Below, piece after piece: positions 23,101 to 32,000 of a stretch of 36,839 nt of DNA. The notes below the pieces were generated by a model. That model searched no databases, was not told where the DNA came from, and worked only from the letters and a program-made list of their open reading frames with translations. The stretch spans positions 1 to 36,839 of the forward strand of contig JACPAJ010000062.1 in assembly GCA_016180865.1 (NCBI GenBank). The letters run 5' to 3'. Position numbers and translations under genes: made by a program. Source of the stretch: Deltaproteobacteria bacterium. GTDB lineage: Bacteria; UBA10199; GCA-002796325; 1-14-0-20-49-13. Positions within the stretch are counted from its first letter, which is position 1, and each line of letters begins with the position of its first letter.

Positions 23101-25526
23101 TAACCTTATCAAAAAAAATTCATTTTGTCCTACTTGTAGTGTTCACATTATTCATAGGAATTGGAATGTTTGCAAATTACCAATATGGAGCCATTCAGAG
23201 AAAAAACAATTTAAAAGAACGCATAAGATATAACAGCCAAATGTCACAAATCGATTCAAATGAAATCGTTAGTAGCATGATGCTTAATCAAGAAAATGCA
23301 ATTTTGCTTTATCTGAATAAGATAAAATCTAGAGATGAACTAGAATTTATTGAAGTGTTGGGATCCGAAGCATATGAAGCTGAAATATCTGGTTATAAGT
23401 GCATGTGGGGTGAGTTGTTGGATCAGAACGCTTGTGTGATAAAAAATGGGAATAGCTATAATTTTTATCATAAGATGACCTATGGCAGCGGCAATTTTGG
23501 TTATTTGAAAAAAGTGTTTTCTGTGGAACAAAGCAATATTTTATTACCGAATGAAATATCTAAGTTCCTGTTAATTATTTCCTTAATATTTATCATTGTT
23601 CTCTTTGTTCTATCAGCGATGTTGGAAAAAAATGTGGTAAAACCGTTACATGTTATACGTAATCATCTACAGCCTTTACGAACTGGCAAATTCGATATCC
23701 ACATACCAAAACAAGCGACGGAAGAGATGAACAGTCTCACACACGATATAATCAATATTATTCAGGAATTAAAAAAATATCAAGATCGCGTAACAAAAAC
23801 CGCCAATCTAGCTGCTATCGGCGAATCAGTTGCCATGGTAGCCCATGATGTGCGAACGCCTTTGACAAGCATGAAAGCGTTACTTAGCGTTTTACCAGTA
23901 ATTAAGGACGATCCAGTTCAAGTGAAAAAGATGATAGCTGCCGTTGATATAAACATTGCGAATACGAACGCAATGCTTAACGACATTTTGGATTTCTCGC
24001 GTGATTCTACGGCGCTTGAATTAAAAGATCATGCGCCATTAAGCATAATTACGTTTGCGTTGGGAGAGGCATTAAGAAATCATCCCAATGCGGACGTTAA
24101 AATTGAATATGATTTTAATCATGGAAGCGCTTCTCTTTATGCAGATGGAGAACGTATTACCAGAGCGCTTACTAATATCATTGATAATGCGCTTGGCGCT
24201 ATAGCAAACGGTGATGGAAAAGCGTTTGGAATATTGTGGGTGAGGACGGAAAAAGATGACAAGCACCTAATAATTGCCATCGCTGACAGCGGGCCGGGAA
24301 TACCGGACGTGGCTCTTTCAAGAATATTCGACCCCTTCTTCACATTGGGGAAAAAGGATGGAACGGGTTTGGGGCTTACTATCTGCAAGAAGATTATAGA
24401 TATGCACAGCGGGAGAATAGAAGCAAGGAACAGGTGCGATGGTAAGATGGTGCGATTGTGCGATAGTTCAGAGGATGTTAAAGCCATAAAACCATCAGAC
24501 CATCGAACTATCGAACCATCGCACAAAAATGGCGCTGAATTTATAATCGAGCTTTTGGCTGGGAAAGAACAAATGACATTTGATGAAGCAGAACTCATAC
24601 ATAATTCAAAGGAATTGAAATTGTTCCGACAAGAAGAGGCCGCAAGAACTGACTATGGCGACACAGCAAACGTCCAAGAGTTCATGCTAATCAATAAAAA
24701 ACGCGGGCGGACTTCAAATTTACTCATAGTTGATGATGAACCACTTTTTAGAGAGAGCATTAGATGTGTCTTAAACACCATCGATCAGGTAAAAGATCAT
24801 GTAAAATTTATAGAAGCTGGAAGCGCGGAAGAGGGGTTAGATTTTTTTAAAGTTACTGAATTTGACTATTTAATAGCCGATATCGATCTTGGAAAGAATC
24901 GAATGAACGGTTATGACTTTGTGCAAAAGATATTGGCAGAATATCCAAATACGTATGTGATCATTTATTCAAATAAACGAAAAGAAGAGCTGGATATGCA
25001 GATAAGGCAGAGAGTTCAAAATTCCAAGTCCGAAGTTATTAGAGATTTAAGATTTATGGGTTTCCTCCCCAAGCCTATGAAAGCAAGTGAACTATTGCAG
25101 TTTCTTGCATGCAAATCTTTTGAAGTGCAATCGAACCATCTAATTATCGAACCATCGCACCAGAAAAAAGTGCTTTTACTCAACGACGACAAGAATTTTA
25201 ATTTGGCGATGAGAATGATGTTAAAAGGCGACGGCATACAGGTATTAGACGCTACAAATGTAAGCGATGCGATTAAACATCTGGCCGACGGTAAAAACAA
25301 ATATGACGCCATTCTTTCAGACATCAACCTTGGCGAAAATGAGCCAAGCGGATACGATTTTCTGAAACAAGTCCGAGAGCAGAATAAACAAATACCCTTT
25401 ATTTTCGTGTCGGGCTACGGCAAGAAAGAAGAATGGCCAAAGGCCGAAAAGCTTGGTGCTACCGGTTATATCCAGCTTCCGTTCGAACCGGAAAAATTTA
25501 AAGAAATGCTTAAATGGGACGCTTAA
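23097..25526 (+). CDS. Hybrid sensor histidine kinase with two C-terminal receivers
   Basis: An 809-aa membrane kinase. TM1 (about 8-28) and TM2 (about 155-177) flank a ~120-residue periplasmic sensor. A HAMP-like linker follows, then HisKA with phospho-His in VAMVAHDVRTPLTSM, then HATPase with LTNIIDNALGAI, IADSGPGIPDVALSRIFDPFF and GTGLGLTICKKI. Two receivers close the protein: LLIVDDEPLFRES with D in YLIADIDLGKN, and VLLLNDDKNF with D in AILSDINLGEN. Inside the HATPase, before the last strand, residues about 446-476 (CDGKMVRLCDSS to TIEPSHKN) derive from an inserted octamer palindrome. The linker between the receivers (about 677-688, SNHLIIEPSHQ) carries a half copy. Both inserts keep the frame. 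Likely partner: the NtrC-type regulator at 18578. Confidence 0.93.
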   Translation: MITLSKKIHFVLLVVFTLFIGIGMFANYQYGAIQRKNNLKERIRYNSQMSQIDSNEIVSSMMLNQENAILLYLNKIKSRDELEFIEVLGSEAYEAEISGYKCMWGELLDQNACVIKNGNSYNFYHKMTYGSGNFGYLKKVFSVEQSNILLPNEISKFLLIISLIFIIVLFVLSAMLEKNVVKPLHVIRNHLQPLRTGKFDIHIPKQATEEMNSLTHDIINIIQELKKYQDRVTKTANLAAIGESVAMVAHDVRTPLTSMKALLSVLPVIKDDPVQVKKMIAAVDINIANTNAMLNDILDFSRDSTALELKDHAPLSIITFALGEALRNHPNADVKIEYDFNHGSASLYADGERITRALTNIIDNALGAIANGDGKAFGILWVRTEKDDKHLIIAIADSGPGIPDVALSRIFDPFFTLGKKDGTGLGLTICKKIIDMHSGRIEARNRCDGKMVRLCDSSEDVKAIKPSDHRTIEPSHKNGAEFIIELLAGKEQMTFDEAELIHNSKELKLFRQEEAARTDYGDTANVQEFMLINKKRGRTSNLLIVDDEPLFRESIRCVLNTIDQVKDHVKFIEAGSAEEGLDFFKVTEFDYLIADIDLGKNRMNGYDFVQKILAEYPNTYVIIYSNKRKEELDMQIRQRVQNSKSEVIRDLRFMGFLPKPMKASELLQFLACKSFEVQSNHLIIEPSHQKKVLLLNDDKNFNLAMRMMLKGDGIQVLDATNVSDAIKHLADGKNKYDAILSDINLGENEPSGYDFLKQVREQNKQIPFIFVSGYGKKEEWPKAEKLGATGYIQLPFEPEKFKEMLKWDA
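24433..24524. repeat. Octamer-tandem palindrome inserted in the kinase HATPase domain
   Basis: The left arm (24433-24472) is a tandem of 8-base units (GGTGCGAT, GGTAAGAT, GGTGCGAT, TGTGCGAT...). The right arm (24491-24524) is a tandem of ACCATCRR units, which is the reverse complement type. Perfect sub-stems are GTGCGATGGT/ACCATCGCAC and CGATAGTTC/GAACTATCG. The element is translated in frame. Confidence 0.8.
25128..25160. repeat. Half copy of the octamer repeat between the two receivers
   Basis: It shares TATCGAACCATCGCAC with the right arm of the element at 24433-24524 and has the same 8-base phasing (ATCGAACC, then a degenerate unit). The left arm is absent. It encodes part of the linker between the two receiver domains, where added length should be tolerated. 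Confidence 0.7.
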
Positions 25527-25527
25527 C

Positions 25528-25725
25528 ATGAAACAAAAACTCTCCCAACTTTTACACGAAATTCAAACGCCGATGACGGTGGTGCAAGGATTTATAAAGA
25601 TGCTAAAGCCTTCCGAGCTTTCAACAGAAGAAAGCAGGGAACTGCTTCTTGCGGCTCAAACAAGCATTGAGAAAATTAAGAGTCTGCTGAACCAATTGAG
25701 AGAAATTTCCAGTCAGTTTGGATAA
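25528..25725 (+). CDS. Stand-alone HisKA (DHp) fragment ending in the island boundary
   Basis: A 65-aa protein beginning MKQKLSQLLHEIQTPMTVVQGF, a clear HisKA H-box with the phosphorylatable His in LLHEIQTP, and ending in the second DHp helix (KIKSLLNQLREISSQFG). There is no ATP-binding domain. Its last four codons and the TAA stop are supplied by sequence of the island boundary (ISSQFG runs into the DUF6178-type gene end). It therefore looks like a kinase gene cut at the recombination junction. It starts two bases after the hybrid kinase stop. It may be inert, or a phosphotransfer or dimerisation module for the hybrid kinase. Confidence 0.7.
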   Translation: MKQKLSQLLHEIQTPMTVVQGFIKMLKPSELSTEESRELLLAAQTSIEKIKSLLNQLREISSQFG

Positions 25726-25783
25726 TGCCGAAGGCCGATTAATGAGTAATCGGTTCAAATAAATCTTTGCCGGCGCCGCATTC
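25716..25783. repeat. 68-bp direct repeat, right copy (island boundary)
   Basis: Identical to 18308-18375. This copy belongs to the intact rubredoxin gene, and includes the orphaned 3' end of the DUF6178-type gene. Confidence 0.95.
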
Positions 25784-25903
25784 GGGGCATACCCAGTCTT
25801 CCGGCAGCTGCTCGAAAGTTGTTCCGGGCTCCACGCCGTTATCGGGGTCGCCCAGATTCGGGTCATAAATATAATTGCATACCGTGCATTCAAATTTATT
25901 CAT
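25739..25903 (-). CDS. Rubredoxin
   Basis: A 54-aa one-electron carrier with a single Fe(Cys)4 site. The two knuckles are [16 protein letters not shown] and [13 protein letters not shown], the textbook rubredoxin pattern, with the conserved [15 protein letters not shown] between them. GGAG lies a few bases before the ATG. It probably passes electrons to a peroxide or superoxide reductase or similar enzyme elsewhere. It was convergent with the DUF6178-type gene before the island inserted; a 14-residue remnant of its end remains at 18331-18375. Confidence 0.96.
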   Translation of the reverse strand: MNKFECTVCNYIYDPNLGDPDNGVEPGTTFEQLPEDWVCPECGAGKDLFEPITH

Positions 25904-25979
25904 AGATGTCTCCATTCCTCGCTCGTTCGCTTTTTTTCCTTTATTTCTTTACAGGATTTGATGTATTTTTGCAATACTT

Positions 25980-26324
25980 ATGAAGCGGTGCCAGTTTGAA
26001 GAGGTTATTAAGAAGGCTCTTTTAGAGCTTCCGGAAGAAATAATCGGCCGGCTTGAAAATATTGAAATCACAGTTGAGGATTCTCCAAAAACTTCAAGCA
26101 AAAAAAGCCTGCTTCTGGGCCTTTATCACGGCGTGCCTCTGGAAAAAAGAGGAAGCTTCTACGGAGGAGTGCTCCCCGATAAAATAACGCTTTACCAGAA
26201 AAATATAGAGGCGATTTCCAAAAATGAGGCCGAGATGGTTGAACAGATTAAGCGAACGCTTTTGCACGAAATCGGGCATTATTTTGGGATTTCGGAGCGC
26301 AAATTGCGTTCCCTTGGATATTAG
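25980..26324 (+). CDS. Small zincin-like metallopeptidase family protein
   Basis: A 114-aa protein with the zinc-binding HExxH motif in LLHEIGHYFGISERKLRSLGY near the C-terminus and the typical N-terminal FEEVIKKALLELPEEI. It matches the small 'metallopeptidase family' (PF06262-like) proteins of minimal zincin fold, whose substrates are unknown. The distance between the motif and the C-terminus is normal. It sits 11 bases ahead of the M42-type peptidase gene on the same strand, and the two may be co-transcribed. The divergent rubredoxin gene lies upstream; the 76-bp gap shows only weak promoter-like words. Confidence 0.9.
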   Translation: MKRCQFEEVIKKALLELPEEIIGRLENIEITVEDSPKTSSKKSLLLGLYHGVPLEKRGSFYGGVLPDKITLYQKNIEAISKNEAEMVEQIKRTLLHEIGHYFGISERKLRSLGY

Positions 26325-26335
26325 GAGCTAATTTT

Positions 26336-27406
26336 ATGAATATTTTAAAAGATGTTCTGTCTCTGCCGACGGCGCCGTTTCATGAGGAGTTTGTTTCGGA
26401 TTATGTATCTAAATTTTGCAAAAAATTGAATGTCAGCCTGAGAAAAGATAAATATGGAAATTTAATCGCTCATTATAAGCTTGGGCAAGCTAAGCAGCCG
26501 GTTATATTGACGGCTCATATGGACCATCCGGGATTTGAAATAGCAGCGGTAAAAAACGGCCGGTTATGCACAGGGATTCTCGGAGGAATAAAGCCGGAAT
26601 ATTTTGACGGCGCCAAAGTTTGCATTATGACATCGGGCGGCATCATTAAAGGGAAAGTGGCGGGAAAACTTGGAAATAAAAAATGGCACGGGAAACATAT
26701 TTTTGAGATAAAGGCAAAAAACGGATACAAAGCAAAGTCCGGCAATTTCGGATGGTATGATATTCCGCCATTCAGAATAAGCGGAGGACTGCTATACACA
26801 AAAGGCGCCGATAATCTTGTCAGTGCGGCGGCTCTTTTGGAACTTTTGCATTATCTTAAGCGCAATAAAATCGCGGCTGACGTCAGATGCCTTTTTACCC
26901 GCGCAGAAGAAGTCGGATTTATCGGATGTGTGGCTTTTTCTAAGAGCGTCCAACTGCCTCGAAATGCGCCCATCATAGTGCTTGAATGTTCTTCCGCTTC
27001 AGCAGGAGGAGTTAAAATAGGCAGCGGGCCGGTGCTCCGGGTAGGCGATAAAATGAGCTGTTTTACTCCCGAAATAGACTGCTGGCTGAAATCGATTTCA
27101 AATGATTTGGCAAAAAAGAATAAAAAGTTCAAATTTCAGCGGGCGCTGTTGTCCGGAGGAACATGTGAGGCCAGCGTTTGGACAATTAACGGCAGGAAAG
27201 TGGGAGGGCTCGCTTTTCCGCTTGGAAATTATCACAATAACGGGCGTAAAAATTACGCGCCGGAATTTATAAGCATTTCCGATTACAAATTGATGCAAAA
27301 ACTGCTTGTGCAGATCATCAGGGCTGGTAATTATAAAGAAGCGATTAAAAAAACCGGCGCCGGCATTTTTAAAAATTATAGAGACTGGGTTTCAAAGTTG
27401 TGCTAG
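26336..27406 (+). CDS. M42-family-like aminopeptidase
   Basis: A 356-aa cytoplasmic metallopeptidase related to the M42 (glutamyl aminopeptidase/FrvX) family. Metal ligands are in VILTAHMDHPGF (H and D), TKGADNLVSAAALLEL (bridging D), FTRAEEVGFIG (catalytic and metal Glu) and the late His in PLGNYHNN. A beta-rich PDZ-like subdomain (about 70-150) sits inside, as in M42 enzymes. It trims amino acids from peptides and may form a tetrahedral dodecamer. AGGAG lies just before the ATG. The zincin gene precedes and cytidine deaminase follows after 12 bases. Confidence 0.88.
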   Translation: MNILKDVLSLPTAPFHEEFVSDYVSKFCKKLNVSLRKDKYGNLIAHYKLGQAKQPVILTAHMDHPGFEIAAVKNGRLCTGILGGIKPEYFDGAKVCIMTSGGIIKGKVAGKLGNKKWHGKHIFEIKAKNGYKAKSGNFGWYDIPPFRISGGLLYTKGADNLVSAAALLELLHYLKRNKIAADVRCLFTRAEEVGFIGCVAFSKSVQLPRNAPIIVLECSSASAGGVKIGSGPVLRVGDKMSCFTPEIDCWLKSISNDLAKKNKKFKFQRALLSGGTCEASVWTINGRKVGGLAFPLGNYHNNGRKNYAPEFISISDYKLMQKLLVQIIRAGNYKEAIKKTGAGIFKNYRDWVSKLC

Positions 27407-27418
27407 ATTGAAAATCGC

Positions 27419-27811
27419 ATGGCAAAAGAAGAATATAATCTTTTGAGAGAGGCGCTGAAAGCCAGAAGTAGAGCATATGCGCCATATTCCGGTTTTAAGG
27501 TGGGGGCGGCGCTTTTAACGGACGGCGGAAAGATTATTACGGGCTCCAATATTGAAAACGCCTCTTTCGGCCTTGCGATATGTGCGGAGAGGGTGGCTTT
27601 TGTTAAAGCCGTTTCGGAAGGGCATAAAAATTTTAAGGAGCTGCTGATTGTGACGGGCGCTTCCAAGCTTTCAACTCCGTGCGGTGCATGCCGGCAGTTT
27701 ATGTCGGAATTCAACCCGAAACTGAAAATTATTCTGGCGAATACCGGCGGAAAAACGCTTAAAACGAATCTTTCAAAGCTTTTTCCAAAACCGTTTGGCC
27801 TGAAAAAATAA
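27419..27811 (+). CDS. cdd: Cytidine deaminase
   Basis: A short (homotetramer-type) cytidine deaminase of 130 aa, converting cytidine and deoxycytidine to uridine forms in pyrimidine salvage. The active site is complete: C55-A-E57 in LAICAERVAF, with the proton-shuttling Glu, and C88/C91 in STPCGACRQF, binding one zinc. The substrate loop APYSGFKVGAAL and GSNIENASFG are typical. It lies 12 bases after the M42-type gene. The 64 bases between its stop and the porin start hold A/T tracts but no clear hairpin. Confidence 0.95.
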   Translation: MAKEEYNLLREALKARSRAYAPYSGFKVGAALLTDGGKIITGSNIENASFGLAICAERVAFVKAVSEGHKNFKELLIVTGASKLSTPCGACRQFMSEFNPKLKIILANTGGKTLKTNLSKLFPKPFGLKK

Positions 27812-27875
27812 AAATTTTTTTCTTTTGTAAGCCCGCCGTATTTTAGACTAAGATTCAATTCTAAGGAGGCCCACA

Positions 27876-29045
27876 ATGAAGCTCTCAAAAATCGTTCTAA
27901 TTTCCTCTGCGTTCCTGCTTATTTTAAGCCGGCTTGCATTCGCATCGGAGGAAGCAAAACCGGCTGTCGATGAAGCAAAGCCCTTGTCAGGCTATGACAG
28001 CGGATTTTTCATCCAATCAGCCGACAATCAGTTCAAATTAAAGCTGAACGCAAATTTGCAGATGCGGTACGAATATCAGACGAGGGAAGCCGCAAGGGAT
28101 AATAATTATTTCGGCATTCCGCGCTCGCGCCTGATATTCACGGGTCATGCGTACACTTCCAAACTTACATATATGATCATGCCTGAAATGGGAGACAGCG
28201 ATACAACTCATGCAACGGACGATGTCTCCGCGAATCTTTATATGAGAGATTTGTGGTTTAATTACGCGGCAACCGAAAAAATTCAGATAAAGCTCGGCCA
28301 GTTTTTTCTGCCGCGTTCGAGGCAGGCTTACACTATAAGCCCTGCCCAGCAGTTTGGGGAATATCCGATCACGGCTTTAAATGATTTCGGCTTTACATGG
28401 GACCGCGGAATAGATTTTCACGGTTCAATAGCCAAGCTTGATTACGATGCTTATGTGACAAACGGCTCCGGCGGTAATTTGATTAATGTCAGCAAAGGGA
28501 TGAATGTCGGCACAAGGGTTGTTTATAATATTTTCGGAAAGTACGGCTATACAGAGGGAGATCTTGAAAATTCGGAAGATCCGAATCTTGCTGTCGGCGC
28601 GCATTTTTCATTCAATAACAACGACAACTTTAACAACGCCACTAACAATACCGCCGGCGACCAGTCGCCGGATTATTCGTTCGCGTCGGCCGATGTCGCT
28701 CTAAAGCAGAAAGGTCTTTCATTGGAAGGCGAATTTATGAATCTTCATAATCATGAAAACGGCGATAATAATCCGGCTGTAACAGTTCAAGCCGGCTATT
28801 TTCTGATACCTAAAAAATGGGAGGTGGCGGCCGAAATTTCGCGTATTTTCTGGGATGACGCAGATAACGATGAATCGGAGTATCAGGCAGGATCGAGCTA
28901 TTATTTTAAAGGACATAAAGTCAAGCTGCAGGGGACATACGCTTTTCTTGTAGATGAAAACGGAAATCCGGCAAATGCGGTATTTGCGGGAGATAATTCC
29001 CAGATCAACCATCGTTTCCGGCTTTTATTCGGTTTTGCCTTCTAA
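27876..29045 (+). CDS. Outer-membrane porin, phosphate-selective OprO/OprP-like
   Basis: A 389-aa outer-membrane beta-barrel. A signal peptide (MKLSKIVLISSAFLLILSRLAFA) is followed by a short linker, then repeated amphipathic strands starting FKLKLNANLQMRYEYQ and ending in HRFRLLFGFAF with a terminal Phe, the sign for BAM-assisted insertion. Motifs such as KIQIKLGQFFLPRSRQ, FTWDRGIDFHGSIAKLDYDAYVTNG and YFLIPKKWEVAAEISR fit the porin O/P family (PF07396-like), which passes phosphate or other anions. The acidic loop between strands is rich in Asn and Asp. AAGGAGG lies before the ATG. Its 3' end overlaps the end of the convergent large gene by 21 bases. Confidence 0.85.
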   Translation: MKLSKIVLISSAFLLILSRLAFASEEAKPAVDEAKPLSGYDSGFFIQSADNQFKLKLNANLQMRYEYQTREAARDNNYFGIPRSRLIFTGHAYTSKLTYMIMPEMGDSDTTHATDDVSANLYMRDLWFNYAATEKIQIKLGQFFLPRSRQAYTISPAQQFGEYPITALNDFGFTWDRGIDFHGSIAKLDYDAYVTNGSGGNLINVSKGMNVGTRVVYNIFGKYGYTEGDLENSEDPNLAVGAHFSFNNNDNFNNATNNTAGDQSPDYSFASADVALKQKGLSLEGEFMNLHNHENGDNNPAVTVQAGYFLIPKKWEVAAEISRIFWDDADNDESEYQAGSSYYFKGHKVKLQGTYAFLVDENGNPANAVFAGDNSQINHRFRLLFGFAF

Positions 29046-32000
29046 TCTGACTATTTTTGGGTTATGTGCCGAAAATTTCGTCGGCCAGAATCCGCTTGGC
29101 TGCTTTGTTTGGTATATTGCCGAAACAGATTTTATTTCCTGTTCATACGTTTCAAGCGTTTTAATGGCCTTTTCAAGATTATCCGCATTCCATCCAAACA
29201 TTCTTCTTGTCGCCATGTTTTCCCCGATGGCATCTTTAAGATTTGCCACCGTTTTTAGAAGAAAAGGCTCGAGCCAGAATATAACAGCTGCGGGATCTTT
29301 AACTTTTCCCTGATCGACGGCATCTGTTTTAAAAAGCCAGCTGGCATCGCGATCGTTTCTTAAAAAATTATGCTGGTTTGCCTCCCAAACCTGGAATTTT
29401 CCGGAAAGTGTGGGATCTTTAAATAGTTCTCTGATTATATCGTCGGAAAACGGAGGAAGTTCATCCCTTGTAATCACGTTATAAAGATAAGCAGCGAACC
29501 TTTTTAATGTTTCGCCCGCCGCATCAGCCATTAAAGCCAAGTCATCTTCCCGGTTTTTTCTTTTAGAAACCATTGATGACACAATGTCTATGTCGTTGCC
29601 GCCAAGAAGCCGGCATTCAAGGCCGTAAATGCCAGGCATTAAAAAAGAGAGCGCGAAGCTGTTCCGGCATTCGCTTACCATGTTTGAGGCCTCGGCCGAA
29701 TCGTAAAGTCCGGCAGCCTCGCCGATTCCTATGGAGCCGACATCAAAAATCAAGGCGGCTCCGGTTGTATTTTTTAAAAGTTTTAAGCCGTAAACCGCCG
29801 AAGGCCCCAGGCGAGAAGCATAAAGAATGGCTCCGCCTGTTTCTTTTGCCACCAGTGAAGCTGCGCTGTTTCTAGCAATGTCCAAAGCAAGGTTCGGCGC
29901 TACGCGTGCCAGCACTTCTCTGGCGGAACCAAATGCGGCTCCCGTGCCTATCAGCCCGACAACTTCATTCGTATCATACGGGCCGATTTTATCTCCGATA
30001 AATTTGCCGACTTCAATGAAATCGGATGCTTTATAAACGCCGCGATACATGAGCCCGCTAATGCCGATGTTGCCGGCAAAATCTAAAAAACTTAAGGGCG
30101 CTGCCATAGGAACCGGAGCTCTGAAAGACGGAGCAATGCGCCTTGACGGAAACCATTCCCTGACACTTGCTACTCCCGCTTCCGCGCCGGTTGCAATGCC
30201 GATTGTGTCGTATCCCTGCAGGATGGCTTCAAGCTCTGTTTCAGGTTCCCCAAATATCATTTTCGTAACACCGCCGGCGCCCAAAAAAATAGCACTGCCA
30301 AGCATGGCTGAGCCGCCGATATCGCGAAAAGCCTTTGCCCCTTTTTCGGCGTATTGAATCGCTTCAGGCCGCGCATCTTCAACCGGAGTAAAGTTAGCAG
30401 CCGCATTTAATTCTGCCTCGGCGGGTATCGCTGTGCGCTTTTTCTTGGGCCCGTTTAAAGACGGAAGTTTTTTAAGGATTGCTTCCGCTTCCGGAGGAAT
30501 CGTTTCTCCCCGCGCTCTCATCCACTCAATCCATGCTTTTGCTCTTCTTGCCCTTTGCCGCTGTAGAACTTTAGGCCCCGCCGCCAGCGCGGCCTTTTCG
30601 GCTTGTGCAAGTATTTTTACTTCGATTGGAATTGAAGGCTCGGCCATTATTCTATCGTATTCCCTGATTGCTTTAAGCGGCTCAGCTGCCGCGTAACTCC
30701 TTGCTTCCTCAAGGCTCGGAGGTTTTGAAGCGCCTACTCCGCGGGCTATTATCACCTCACGCAAACGCTGTGGCATATTGCTTTTTATATATTCTTTAAG
30801 CTGTGCGCCATCTCTGACCTCTAACCATGCTTCAAGCTCTTCGTAGAGGTCAAGTGAAAGCGTTACATCGGCGGCTTTTTTCCCTATCTGCCTGCTGGCA
30901 AGCGCTTTTATGTTAGCAAGCGCTCTATTAACATCTATGCTGTAGCCGGCCACGATGGCTGTTTTTAATTCTGCAAGGAGCTTTTTGAATTGAGGCTGGT
31001 TGGTTTTGCTAAAACGCTTTGTAAATGATGCGCCAAGAAATTTAAGTTGCGCATCAAGGGTTGCTTCAATGAATAAATCGACTTCGGCTGAGTCGGCTAT
31101 GCCCAAGCGGGCCGCCAGAGCTCCGGGGTTGTTAAATTCAACGGCTAAAGCATCAAGATTTTGTTCTAAAGCAATAGACCAGTTCCTTTTTGCCAGAATT
31201 TCGGATAATTTTTTTATGGAAGTTTCCGGAGAACCATCCTCAAACATGAATTCATCTCCAAAAACCATTCTGGCAATGGATTGAAATCTATTGAAAAATC
31301 TGAAAAACGCTTCTGCCTCCGTGCTGTTTTTCAGGACATCATCAGACCTGAAATCTTTCGACAGGCTTCTTAAATGTTCGATTTCATCGGTTGTAACGGG
31401 AAAAGCCAGCGAATGGCCGTCTTTTATGCCGATACCGGTTGACCATGATGCAAACATGCCGTCGCTCGTAACATCCAGGACATCTACCGCGCCAAAACTA
31501 AAGGGGGAAATAGGATGTGGCTTTCCAACAACATGCAGCTCCATTCTTTCGCCTATTCCAAAGCCTGACGGATTAAGCCTGAATCCGTATTTGATCTTGT
31601 TTCCGCTGGGCTCCGTTACGATTATTATTATTTCGGCGGATCCCTGCATGCCGTTTATTTCGTCAAGCACGCGCGCGAACCATCTGTTTTCGCCGAGTTC
31701 GGCCTCTTCGATCATTTGCATGGCAAGATTGGTGCCCCTGATCGACTCTTCCGTTTTGTGAGACATGTCATCGAGCCTCTTTTGAAGAGCCGGATTTTTA
31801 TTAAGCAATCGCATTAAGAAAGATTCATCCTCTTTGGCGAGAGCCGTTCCGGCAGCGATCCTTTCCGCCATATCGGCCATTTTTTTTGCCAATGCAAACC
31901 TGCCGATAGCTTTTTCGGTTACCGGCTGGCCAAGCGCTATTTCATAACCGTCTATTACAACTTCTTCGGGCGCATTTCTTGACGGCGCCGACTTTACCGC

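Larger units (their letters stand above)
18376..25715. mobile_element. Putative inserted signalling island between 68-bp direct repeats
   Basis: The unique 7,340 bases lie between two identical 68-bp copies of a DUF6178/rubredoxin gene junction. Removing the segment together with one copy restores a clean convergent pair, so it appears to be an insertion. All its genes are on the plus strand and look more AT-rich than the flanks by eye. It encodes an NtrC-type regulator, a small Lys-rich peptide, a GNAT protein, an amidohydrolase, a periplasmic binding protein, a hybrid kinase and a kinase fragment. No integrase, transposase or relaxase was found, so the mechanism is open; a misassembly at an exact repeat must also be excluded. 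Confidence 0.5.

Noticed and set aside
18376-25715. The island as a prophage or conjugative element
   Set aside because: No integrase, phage structural, replication or transfer genes are present.
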